This document shows, in pieces, positions 1 through 5,906 of a stretch of DNA of 8,975 nucleotides (the first letter of the stretch is position 1; every line of letters begins with the position of its first letter). A program made the translations under genes and the position numbers. The notes beneath the pieces were generated by a model. The model worked only from the letters and a program-made list of their open reading frames with translations, searched no databases and was not told the origin of the DNA. This DNA is from Thiotrichaceae bacterium (GTDB lineage Bacteria; Pseudomonadota; Gammaproteobacteria; Thiotrichales; Thiotrichaceae), in the NCBI GenBank assembly GCA_027008665.1, contig JALVEA010000319.1, forward strand, positions 1 through 8,975, written 5' to 3'.

Positions 1-1837
1 AGGCTGGGTTTGTACCATGAGCGGAGCTAGGAATAAGGCAGATATGACGCTGGCCTTGTCCGATGCTTTTTTGATAAGCCCGAATTGCTAATAATCCTGC
101 ATATTCGCCCTGTGCGCCTGAATTTGGTTGTAATGAAGTGGCATCGTAGCCTGTGACTTCATCCAGCCAATGGCTGAGTTGTTGAATCAGTTTGGCATAG
201 CCTTGGGTTTGTTGTTTCGGGGCAAAGGGGTGAATATCCGCAAATTCAGACCAAGTAATAGGCATTAATTCACTGCTTGCATTGAGTTTCATGGTACATG
301 AGCCCAGAGGAATCATTGCATGTGTGAGTGATAAGTCACTGTTCTCTAATCGCTTTAGATAGCGTAGCATTTCTGTTTCTGAATGATAGCGATTGAAGAC
401 AGGATGAGTCAGAATCTTATCTTGGCGTTGCAAGTTGCTTTTAATACCAGTGAATGCTTCATCAATAATACGGCTATCTAAGCTATCAATGTCCAAGCCA
501 TGCTTTGTGTCGAGTATAACATCCAATAGTTGAGCAATATCATAGCGTGTTTTACGTTCATCAATGCTTATACCGAGTTTATTATGATCAATAAGGCGTA
601 GATTAATGCCTGCCTCTAAAGCACGTTGATAGATATATTGTTGTTGATCACCCACTTCAATGGTCAACGTATCAAACCAGCTATTATTCAGTAATGTTAA
701 TCCACCTTGTTGTAATCCTTTGGCAACGATAGAGGTTAAACGATGAATGCGACTGGCAATGGTTTTTAAGCCTTGCGCCCCATGATAAACGGCATAAAAC
801 CCTGCCATATTAGCCAGTAGTGCTTGTGCGGTACAAATATTAGAAGTCGCTTTTTCACGCCGAATATGTTGTTCACGGGTTTGCATTGCCATGCGGTAAG
901 CACGGTTGCCACGGCTATCAATCGAGACACCAATCACTCGTCCTGGCATAGCGCGTTTGTATTTATCACGAGTGGCAAAAAAAGCAGCATGAGGGCCACC
1001 GTATCCCATTGGCACACCAAAGCGTTGACTAGAACCAAAAACAACATCTGCATCCATCTCGCCTGGTGATTTAAGCAGTACCAAACTCATTAGATCAGCC
1101 GCCACACATACCAATGCTTTTTGTTGATGCGCTTGTTTGATCAGCGGTTCAATATTGATGATTTTCCCTGTGGTATCAGGATATTGCAAAATAACACCAA
1201 AGACTTGGTGATCGCCTAATTCCTTTTCTGCATCCCCAATAATTAATTCATAACCGAGGTATTCGGCTCGTGTTTTGAGTACATCAATGGTTTGAGGATG
1301 GAGTGTTTTGGCAATAAAAAATTTATTGGTTTTGAGTCGATTAGAGCGTCGGCATAATGCCATAGCCTCAGCGGCAGCGGTTGCCTCATCTAGCAAGGAG
1401 GCATTGGCAATACTCATTCCCGTTAAATCCATAATCATTTGCTGAAAGTTTAATAATCCTTCTAAACGTCCTTGTGAAATTTCAGGCTGATAAGGGGTAT
1501 AAGCGGTATACCAGCCTGGATTTTCTAATACATTACGTTGGATAACAGCAGGCACAAGTGTGTCGTAATAGCCCATCCCAATATAGGATTTATTAACCAT
1601 ATTTTCAGAAGCGATTTGTTTTAGTTGCGCTAATGCTTCTTGCTCGCTACAGCTTTTACCTAAATTAAGCTTTTTATGGATGCGGATGCTATCAGGGACG
1701 GTGCTATTGATTAAATCCTCAATAGAATCCGCTTTGATAGTGGCTAACATAGCTTTTACATCTTCTGTATCGGGGCCGATATGACGTTGGATAAAATCAG
1801 TGTGTTGCTCAAGAGTGTTTAGGGTTGAATAAGGCAT
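1..1837 (-). CDS. gcvP: Glycine dehydrogenase (decarboxylating), P-protein, N-terminal 612 residues
   Basis: This is the PLP-dependent subunit of the glycine cleavage system. It decarboxylates glycine and passes the aminomethyl group to lipoyl-GcvH in the cytoplasm. I read 612 codons without a break from ATG 1837-1835 to the left edge. Family landmarks seen in order are YIGMGYYDT (residues 85-93), PMGYGGPHAAFF (276-287), REKATSNICTAQ (327-338), PLGSCTMKLN (510-519), SLQPNSGAQGEYAGL (568-582) and SSAHGTNPA (604-612). E. coli GcvP is 957 residues, so about a third is missing, including the segment that carries the PLP-binding lysine. It is a single-chain GcvP and not the split GcvPA/GcvPB form, because PLGSCTMKLN and SLQPNSGAQGEY follow the N-terminal half in one frame. 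It is the third gene of gcvTHP, 304 bp after gcvH. The start codon follows a run of six C's and has no visible Shine-Dalgarno sequence. Confidence 0.97.
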   Translation of the reverse strand, partial: MPYSTLNTLEQHTDFIQRHIGPDTEDVKAMLATIKADSIEDLINSTVPDSIRIHKKLNLGKSCSEQEALAQLKQIASENMVNKSYIGMGYYDTLVPAVIQRNVLENPGWYTAYTPYQPEISQGRLEGLLNFQQMIMDLTGMSIANASLLDEATAAAEAMALCRRSNRLKTNKFFIAKTLHPQTIDVLKTRAEYLGYELIIGDAEKELGDHQVFGVILQYPDTTGKIINIEPLIKQAHQQKALVCVAADLMSLVLLKSPGEMDADVVFGSSQRFGVPMGYGGPHAAFFATRDKYKRAMPGRVIGVSIDSRGNRAYRMAMQTREQHIRREKATSNICTAQALLANMAGFYAVYHGAQGLKTIASRIHRLTSIVAKGLQQGGLTLLNNSWFDTLTIEVGDQQQYIYQRALEAGINLRLIDHNKLGISIDERKTRYDIAQLLDVILDTKHGLDIDSLDSRIIDEAFTGIKSNLQRQDKILTHPVFNRYHSETEMLRYLKRLENSDLSLTHAMIPLGSCTMKLNASSELMPITWSEFADIHPFAPKQQTQGYAKLIQQLSHWLDEVTGYDATSLQPNSGAQGEYAGLLAIRAYQKSIGQGQRHICLIPSSAHGTNPA

Positions 1838-1884
1838 GGGGGGAGTCTGATTGGGGGTGTTGTTCTGAAGGGTGAGGAAATAAT

Positions 1885-1913
1885 AGTAAAAAATTTATTA
1901 ATACTTTTGCCAA
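1885..1913 (-). promoter_or_regulatory. Weak candidate promoter for gcvP
   Basis: On the minus strand TTGGCA (1913-1908) matches the sigma70 -35 consensus at five of six bases. A -10-like TACTAT or TTACTA lies 18-19 bp downstream, around 1883-1889. Transcription from here would give a leader of about 40 nt before the gcvP ATG. The spacing is long and the -10 is poor, so this is only a candidate. It matters because repeats separate gcvP from gcvTH. Confidence 0.25.
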
Positions 1914-1932
1914 ATCTAAATTAGTAGTTTTG

Positions 1933-2005
1933 TAGGGTGGATAAGTGATAGCGCATCCACCAAAATCAACGTATTGCGGTGGATGTGTCACATTTATCCA
2001 CCCTA
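1933..2005. repeat. REP-like inverted pair of GGTGGAT hairpins (BIME-like)
   Basis: The outer arms TAGGGTGGATAA (1933-1944) and TTATCCACCCTA (1994-2005) are exact reverse complements. They extend to 15 bp (1933-1947 with 1991-2005) with one mismatch. The inner arms CGCATCCACC (1952-1961) and GGTGGATGTG (1978-1987) pair over 10 bp with one mismatch. Each half can also fold alone as GGTGGAT-loop-ATCCACC, so the element reads as two REP-type hairpins in opposite orientation. Dispersed repeats built on GGTGGAT/ATCCACC are familiar in some gammaproteobacterial genomes. It lies between gcvH and gcvP and would be transcribed with the operon, where such hairpins can protect upstream mRNA or attenuate downstream expression. 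Confidence 0.8.
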
Positions 2006-2026
2006 TAGACCTTCATATAAATAATT

Positions 2027-2081
2027 TTTGGAATCGGTGGCTTTAGTCCCGCTAGACGAGGCTAAAGCACTCGATTCCAAA
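2027..2081. repeat. Long palindromic repeat element, REP-like
   Basis: The outer arms TTTGGAATCG (2027-2036) and CGATTCCAAA (2072-2081) are exact reverse complements of 10 bp. After a 3x3-nt internal loop, GCTTTAG (2040-2046) pairs exactly with CTAAAGC (2062-2068). The top, TCCCGCTAGACGAGG, can add a few more pairs around a CTAGA loop. There is no T-run after the hairpin on either strand, so it is not a standard intrinsic terminator. GCTTTAG...CTAAAGC hairpins resemble REP elements mobilised by RAYT (TnpA-REP) transposases; no such gene is in the window, so that link is inference. Its sequence differs from the GGTGGAT pair only 21 bp away. Confidence 0.75.
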
Positions 2082-2141
2082 GCAATTTAATATCTAAACA
2101 TCCTACAGTTTAAATTTAGCGAAGCTATTGATAGTCTAATA

Positions 2142-2531
2142 TTATTCAGCTATTTCATTCATATAAGCATTCGCATCTAATAGCTGCTTTAGATCATCTG
2201 TATTATCGAGTTTTAAGCTCATTATCCAGCCATCGCCATAAGGCTCGCTATTGATTAGCTCAGGTTCGTCATCGAGTTTTTCATTAATAGCAATGACTTC
2301 GCCAGTGAGGGGGCTATAAAAATCCGAAGCTGCTTTAACGGACTCAATAACCCCCGCAGGATCTTCTGCATTTAATGAACTGCCATCTTCAGGTAATTCA
2401 ACATAAACCACATCACCGAGCAATTCTTGTGCATGATCAGTAATACCAACGGTTACAGTGCCGTCTTTATTATCTCTGATCCATTCATGGGATCGTGTAT
2501 AGGCTAAGTCTTCTGGGATATTTGTACTCAT
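2142..2531 (-). CDS. gcvH: Glycine cleavage system H protein (lipoyl carrier)
   Basis: GcvH is the small cytoplasmic shuttle of the glycine cleavage system. Its lipoyl arm moves the aminomethyl group from GcvP to GcvT and is then reoxidised by the L-protein. The 129 residues match the usual length. The N-terminal YTRSHEWI (11-18) and the lipoylation loop IESVKAASDFYSP (62-74) are plain, and Lys66 is the expected lipoyl attachment site. The C-terminal half contains the typical GDGWIMSLKL stretch. The ATG at 2531 is preceded by AAGAG at a workable distance, and upstream extension is not needed by the family. It lies 45 bp after gcvT and 304 bp before gcvP, inside the riboswitch-controlled operon. 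Confidence 0.97.
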   Translation of the reverse strand: MSTNIPEDLAYTRSHEWIRDNKDGTVTVGITDHAQELLGDVVYVELPEDGSSLNAEDPAGVIESVKAASDFYSPLTGEVIAINEKLDDEPELINSEPYGDGWIMSLKLDNTDDLKQLLDANAYMNEIAE

Positions 2532-2576
2532 AATATTTTTCTCTTAGGTAATATTGTCAATTAGGATGATGATTAA

Positions 2577-3674
2577 TTAAAGGCAGGATTTGCCATGACG
2601 TACAAAAGGTGGTTGAACCACCCGTGCTTTCATTTTTTTATTGCGTATTTCAACAAAACAATGCTCATTTGTATCAACAGGAACACGGGCTAATGCAATG
2701 GAAACACCTAATGTGGGGGAGAACGTACCGCTTGTAATTTCACCTAAGCCTGATTCTGTTACCACAGTTTGATGACTACGCAATACACCTTTTTCTTCTA
2801 AGACTAATCCAACCATTTTAGAGGCAGGTTTAGCGTCAATTTCAGCTTCAAGTGCCTTGCGACCTAAAAAATTACGCTGTTTAGGTTCTAAGGCAACGGT
2901 CCATTTTAGAGCGGAAACCAGCGGTGAGGTGCTGCTATCCATATCAGTACCGTATAAATTCATACCTGCTTCTAAACGTAGTGTATCACGTGCCCCAAGT
3001 CCAGCAGGTTCAATACCAACTTCAAGCAGAGCTTTCCAAAGTGGTACAGCTTCTTGTTTAGGAACTAGAATTTCAAAGCCATCTTCACCTGTATAGCCTG
3101 TGCGTGCATAGAAAATATTATCCAGTTGCACGCCAAAAAATGGCTTTAATGCAGAGACAGTAATAGCGCTTGTTTTATCAAGTGTAGATAATAATTTCTC
3201 GCGTGCATTAGGGCCTTGAACCGCAATCATTGCAAGGTCATCCCGTTCTTGAAGTTGTACTTCAAAAGCAGATATTTTATTTTTAATCCATGCAAGGTCG
3301 TTTTCTCGTGTTGCCGCATTAATTACCATGCGATAGAAGTTATCTGATAAATAATAAACAATCAGATCATCAATTATTCCTGCCTCTTCATTGAGCATAC
3401 AGCTATAGAGGGCTTTACCTTTTTGTTTTAATTTATCAACATCATTTGCTAGTAAATATTGCAGAAAGGCTTTGCTATCTTTGCCTTTAAAATCGACAAC
3501 CACCATATGGGATACGTCAAACATTCCCGCATCTTTTCTTACTTGATGGTGTTCTTTGACTTGAGAGCCGTAGTTAATCGGCATCTCCCAGCCTGCAAAA
3601 TCAACCATTTTAGCGCCAGCGAGTCGATGTTGTTGGTATAAAGGTGTGTATTGTGATGTGCTAGTATTTGACAT
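2577..3674 (-). CDS. gcvT: Glycine cleavage system T protein (aminomethyltransferase)
   Basis: GcvT releases ammonia from the aminomethyl-lipoyl arm of GcvH and transfers the one-carbon unit to tetrahydrofolate, giving 5,10-methylene-THF. From ATG 3674 the protein has 365 residues, almost the same as E. coli GcvT (364). Visible family motifs are TPLYQQH (10-16), KMVDFAGWEMPINYGSQ (22-38), DAGMFDVSHM (48-57), the catalytic-aspartate region IDDLIVYY (101-108), ARTGYTGEDGFEI (190-202) and GLGARDTLRLEAGMNLYG (225-242). An in-frame TTG at 3689 would add five residues, but the ATG fits the family start better; neither has a strong Shine-Dalgarno sequence. The start lies 31 nt after the terminator-like hairpin of the glycine riboswitch, so this is the first gene under its control. 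Confidence 0.97.
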   Translation of the reverse strand: MSNTSTSQYTPLYQQHRLAGAKMVDFAGWEMPINYGSQVKEHHQVRKDAGMFDVSHMVVVDFKGKDSKAFLQYLLANDVDKLKQKGKALYSCMLNEEAGIIDDLIVYYLSDNFYRMVINAATRENDLAWIKNKISAFEVQLQERDDLAMIAVQGPNAREKLLSTLDKTSAITVSALKPFFGVQLDNIFYARTGYTGEDGFEILVPKQEAVPLWKALLEVGIEPAGLGARDTLRLEAGMNLYGTDMDSSTSPLVSALKWTVALEPKQRNFLGRKALEAEIDAKPASKMVGLVLEEKGVLRSHQTVVTESGLGEITSGTFSPTLGVSIALARVPVDTNEHCFVEIRNKKMKARVVQPPFVRHGKSCL

Positions 3675-3705
3675 TGGTTTTAGGCTCAAAAATTAGGCAA
3701 ATATG

Positions 3706-3726
3706 AAAAAAAGGCAGTAGATGCCT
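3706..3726 (-). terminator. Riboswitch expression platform: short intrinsic terminator
   Basis: On the minus strand AGGCA (3726-3722), loop TCTAC and TGCCT (3716-3712) form a 5-bp hairpin that runs into a seven-T tract (3712-3706). It lies between the end of the second glycine aptamer and the gcvT start, where an attenuator would be expected. An alternative partner for TGCC is the GGCA at the end of the GGCGGCA stretch, just after the aptamer. Glycine riboswitches ahead of gcvT are usually ON switches, in which ligand prevents termination; that mechanism is inferred here. The stem is short, so translational control cannot be excluded. Confidence 0.6.
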
Positions 3727-3740
3727 GTCATTTGCCGCCC

Positions 3741-3995
3741 CTCTGTCCTTGATACCTGAGATATTCCCTGTGATTGATGATGTCCACTTAACTTACAGGT
3801 TGATCCCCTTCGGTGGAGGTTGCTGATTTTGCAATCTTTAAACCTCTCTCTCCAGAGTCAGCTTGATATTAATATCTTCTCTTGCAGTCCTGAAACCTGA
3901 GCGTTTCCGAGCGGATTTGCGTCTTCGGTGTTCTAATCTTAAGCTATTAAAATATATGCTTAATAATAGAACTCTCCTGCAAGAGATATAGCTGA
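3741..3995 (-). promoter_or_regulatory. Tandem glycine riboswitch (two aptamers) upstream of gcvT
   Basis: Two glycine aptamers sit in series on the minus strand. Aptamer 1 is closed by a perfect 9-bp P1, CTCTTGCAG (3985-3977) with CTGCAAGAG (3887-3879). It contains GGAGAG, ACACCGAAGACGCAA and CGCTCAGGTTTCAGGAC. Aptamer 2 is closed by CTCTG (3857-3853) with CAGAG (3745-3741) and contains GGAGAGAG, CACCGAAGGGG and TCTCAGGTATCAAGGAC. The GGAGAG, CCGAAG and CTCAGG...AGGAC blocks are hallmarks of this class. The leader TCAGCT (3995-3990) is exactly complementary to the linker AGCTGA (3863-3858), which fits the leader-linker helix (P0, kink-turn) known for tandem glycine riboswitches. The linker also contains a 12-nt palindrome (3865-3876). 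It controls gcvT, gcvH and probably gcvP. Confidence 0.95.
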
Positions 3996-4004
3996 AAGTG
4001 GCAA

Positions 4005-4034
4005 ACTATACCCTAGTTCTCTATCTTTCGTAAA
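4005..4034 (-). promoter_or_regulatory. Probable promoter of the gcvTHP operon
   Basis: On the minus strand a -35-like TTTACG (4034-4029) and a -10-like TATAGT (4010-4005) are separated by 18 bp. Transcription would start near 3998, just upstream of the leader sequence (3995-3990) that pairs with the riboswitch linker, so the transcript would contain the complete riboswitch and little more. The -10 matches five of six consensus bases; the -35 is weak. The A/T-run DNA at about 4045-4070 could serve as an UP-like element for this and the divergent rpsT promoter. Confidence 0.55.
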
Positions 4035-4076
4035 TTACAAACCGAAATTTTTTTAAAAAAAAGAAAGAGAATAGTA

Positions 4077-4105
4077 TTGAAGTCTATTTTTATTGTCGGC
4101 ATAAT
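4077..4105 (+). promoter_or_regulatory. Sigma70-type promoter of rpsT
   Basis: TTGAAG (4077-4082) and CATAAT (4100-4105) are separated by the ideal 17 bp. Transcription would start around 4112, giving a leader of about 34 nt before the UUG start at 4146. It lies back to back with the gcv promoter; the two -35 boxes are about 42 bp apart across A/T-run DNA. The promoter overlaps an open frame extending upstream of rpsT, which argues that those upstream codons are not translated. Confidence 0.7.
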
Positions 4106-4145
4106 GCGCCTCTTAATTTTAAAACAGCCTTATGAGAGAATAGTT

Positions 4146-4406
4146 TTGCCAAATATTACATCTGCAAAGAAACGTGCGCGACAATCAGAAAAGCGTCGTA
4201 TGAGAAACAAGCACCAACGTTCAGGAATGCGTACAGCAGTTAAGTCGGTTGTTTATGCAATTGAAGCTGGTGAAAAAGAGACTGCTCAGGCGGCGTATAA
4301 GATAGCCGTTCCTGCCTTAGATAAGGCAGTGAGTAAAGGTTTAATTCATAAAAATAAAGCAGCACGTCATAAGAGTCGTTTAAATAGTCGCATTGCTTCT
4401 ATGTAA
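4146..4406 (+). CDS. rpsT: 30S ribosomal protein S20, UUG start
   Basis: S20 is a primary 16S rRNA-binding protein of the small ribosomal subunit. From TTG 4146 the product is 86 residues (E. coli S20 is 87) and begins MPNITSAKKRARQSEKRR, as the family does. The C-terminal KGLIHKNKAARHKSRL is the most conserved block of S20. The frame is open further upstream to 4077, with an ATG at 4104, but the extra residues have no counterpart in S20 and overlap the -35 and -10 boxes, so TTG 4146 is preferred. GAGAG (4134-4138) lies 7 nt before it as the Shine-Dalgarno sequence. E. coli rpsT also starts at UUG and is translationally autoregulated by S20, so the weak start is probably functional. It is monocistronic and ends at a strong terminator. 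Confidence 0.97.
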   Translation: MPNITSAKKRARQSEKRRMRNKHQRSGMRTAVKSVVYAIEAGEKETAQAAYKIAVPALDKAVSKGLIHKNKAARHKSRLNSRIASM

Positions 4407-4427
4407 GACTTAGCTAGTACAAATTTT

Positions 4428-4455
4428 AAAAGGCTGATTATTATCAGCCTTTTTT
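4428..4455 (+). terminator. Intrinsic terminator of rpsT
   Basis: GGCTGAT (4432-4438), loop TATT and ATCAGCC (4443-4449) form a perfect 7-bp stem. It is extended by AAAA/TTTT and followed by a run of six T's (4450-4455). It begins 21 bp after the rpsT stop codon. The A-run on the 5' side means it could act on both strands. Confidence 0.9.
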
Positions 4456-4597
4456 GTGTCTGCTATTTTTCCGATTGTCTGAGAATAAAAGCCAGCAATA
4501 CAAGACATAATGATGAATGGAGATGCCTTTGAGTTATAACGTATAAATCTCATATTGGGTCATTCATTGAATAAGTATAAGGAAGTACTTAATTATT

Positions 4598-5611
4598 ATG
4601 TTTTCAGGCGTTATTAATAAAATATTGGATTGGCTAATTGCTTTTTTTGTCGCCAGTCTATTAATCTGGTTTGCTATAACGCAGCCTGTTTTTTCTTTTT
4701 TTAGTAGCAGTAGTGTACCTGAAATTGATCAAAATAAGCTAAAAGAACATGTGATTGAATTATCACAAACGTATTCCCCTCGGTCTCCAGAATTTGATGG
4801 TATTCGCCCTGCTGCTAATTATATTTATCGTCAATTAGCAAAAATTGGTAAGGAAATAGGAAAAAAACCGAGCTATCAACCCTTTTGGACAATGGGGGGA
4901 GGGCGATTTAGTAATATTATTTTTAGCTTAGGGCCTGTAACGGCTGAGACGGTTGTGATTGGCGCGCATTATGATACGCGTAATACCTTTCCAGGTGCAG
5001 ATAATAATGCCAGTGGGGTAGCAACATTAATAGAGTTAGCAAGCGCCTTATCTATTGTTGAAAAAGATCTCCCTATACGGGTTGAATTAGTGGCTTATGC
5101 ACTCTCTGAAGGGGCAGTGTTAGGGACTAAAGACATGGGAAGCTTTAAACATGCAAAAATGCTTAAACAAAAAAATAGAAGCGTAAAATTTATGATTTCT
5201 GTTGATAGTGTGGGTTATTTTTCTAATCAATCCAATTCGCAACATTATCCTTTTTCTTTTATGAAACTGATTTACCCTGCGAAGGGAGATTTTATAAATA
5301 TTAGCGGTCATCTAGCCGATTTCCTTCAAGTCAGGCAGGTTAAAAAGAGCTTTAAAAAAGCCAGTGACTTAGAGGTACGCTCTATTAATGCTCCAGAAAT
5401 TTTCCCAAATATTGCAAACTCAGATCATATTAGTTACTGGAAACACGGTTTTCCTGCCATGCTGATTAGTGATACCACCGCTTATAGAAATAAAAACTAC
5501 GATACGGTGAATGATACCGCAGAAACACTCAATTATGCGGGTATGGCAATGGTGGTACAGGGCTTGTATCAAACCATAGTGGATTTACCAAAAAATGGGC
5601 ATGGTTCATAA
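4598..5611 (+). CDS. Membrane-anchored M28-family peptidase-like protein with altered active site
   Basis: The 337-residue product has an N-terminal hydrophobic segment (about 11-35) with no clear cleavage site, so it is probably a membrane anchor with the domain in the periplasm. The rest resembles M28 zinc aminopeptidases. GAHYDT (122-127) gives metal ligand His124, and GADNNASGVA (133-142) gives bridging Asp135. The segment ALSEGAVLGT (168-177) occupies the place of the usual Glu-Glu pair; Glu171 fits the metal ligand, but the preceding general-base Glu is Ser170. SVDSVGYFS (201-209) supplies Asp203. SDHISYW (275-281) and NYDTVNDTAETL (300-311) follow; the latter normally carries the last zinc-binding His, here Asp302. 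It may therefore be a weak or inactive homologue. The ATG at 4598 follows AAGGAA (4579-4584), 13 nt away. It is transcribed alone, after the rpsT terminator; I see no convincing promoter in 4456-4597. Substrate unknown. Confidence 0.85.
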   Translation: MFSGVINKILDWLIAFFVASLLIWFAITQPVFSFFSSSSVPEIDQNKLKEHVIELSQTYSPRSPEFDGIRPAANYIYRQLAKIGKEIGKKPSYQPFWTMGGGRFSNIIFSLGPVTAETVVIGAHYDTRNTFPGADNNASGVATLIELASALSIVEKDLPIRVELVAYALSEGAVLGTKDMGSFKHAKMLKQKNRSVKFMISVDSVGYFSNQSNSQHYPFSFMKLIYPAKGDFINISGHLADFLQVRQVKKSFKKASDLEVRSINAPEIFPNIANSDHISYWKHGFPAMLISDTTAYRNKNYDTVNDTAETLNYAGMAMVVQGLYQTIVDLPKNGHGS

Positions 5612-5635
5612 CAAGGTAACAAACCCAGGGCTTTC

Positions 5636-5812
5636 TCATAAAATTTTTACTTGCCACAGAAAGTCTTCCATGCTGTCAGGCAAATCGGTAAATTTCTTCA
5701 AGGCTACTTAAAAGTTTTGTAAACCTGCTTTACGTAATAGCTGGAGAGAAAAAGCATGTAATCGACTCATAATATAGGCTTGATTTTTCGCTTTCATTCC
5801 CTGTCTTAAGGT
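5636..5812 (-). pseudogene. Possible decayed C-terminus of a transposase
   Basis: On the minus strand a frame opens at 5812 (stop codon 5815-5813 just upstream) and reads TLRQG then MKAKNQAYIMSRLHAFSLQ from 5797. It meets a stop at 5710-5708 and continues in the same frame as VALKKFTDLPDSMEDFLWQ... to a final stop at 5638-5636. The pattern RLHAFSLQLLRKAG, with an acidic tail and a final hydrophobic/basic end, recalls C-termini of IS4-type DDE transposases, from memory only. One in-frame stop and the missing N-terminal catalytic part indicate a remnant. No matching terminal inverted repeats were recognised. It could also be chance coding-like sequence. Confidence 0.4.
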
Positions 5813-5862
5813 TTATTATTTTACCATTTATGATAATAGCGGAAATTTAATAAGTGAATGTT

Positions 5863-5868
5863 TATAAT
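5863..5868 (+). promoter_or_regulatory. Isolated TATAAT, candidate -10 for the efflux operon
   Basis: A perfect TATAAT occurs in AT-rich DNA about 157 bp before the adaptor gene, but I see no acceptable -35 at 16-18 bp upstream and no proper extended -10 (TG is one base too far). It is the best -10 I can find in 5612-6024. No operator palindrome was recognised. Confidence 0.2.
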
Positions 5869-5906
5869 AGCAAAATACTTCAATCTTTATACAAAAGTAA
5901 AACGGT

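Noticed and set aside
824..1069. Plus-strand open frame of 81 codons
   Set aside because: It lies wholly within gcvP on the opposite strand, where GcvP reads without a break through family motifs.
1809..1991. Minus-strand open frame of 60 codons across the gcvP start and the repeat
   Set aside because: It overlaps gcvP in another frame and runs through the palindromic repeat; no protein family resemblance.
1933..2081. CRISPR array or terminator between gcvH and gcvP
   Set aside because: There are no regularly spaced direct repeats, and neither hairpin has a T-run; they are palindromic REP-like elements of two kinds.
2857..3096. Plus-strand open frame of 79 codons
   Set aside because: It is antisense to the conserved ARTGYTGEDGFEI and GARDTLRLEAG region of gcvT.
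3675..3689. Upstream TTG start for gcvT
   Set aside because: The ATG at 3674 gives the family length, and the TTG has no better ribosome-binding site. It remains possible.
4077..4145. N-terminal extension of rpsT
   Set aside because: It contains the likely -35 and -10 boxes and has no counterpart in the S20 family.
4456..4597. Promoter for the peptidase gene, such as TTGTCT at 4475 or TTGAGT at 4529
   Set aside because: Neither has a convincing -10 at proper spacing; a promoter must lie here or further upstream, but I cannot place it.
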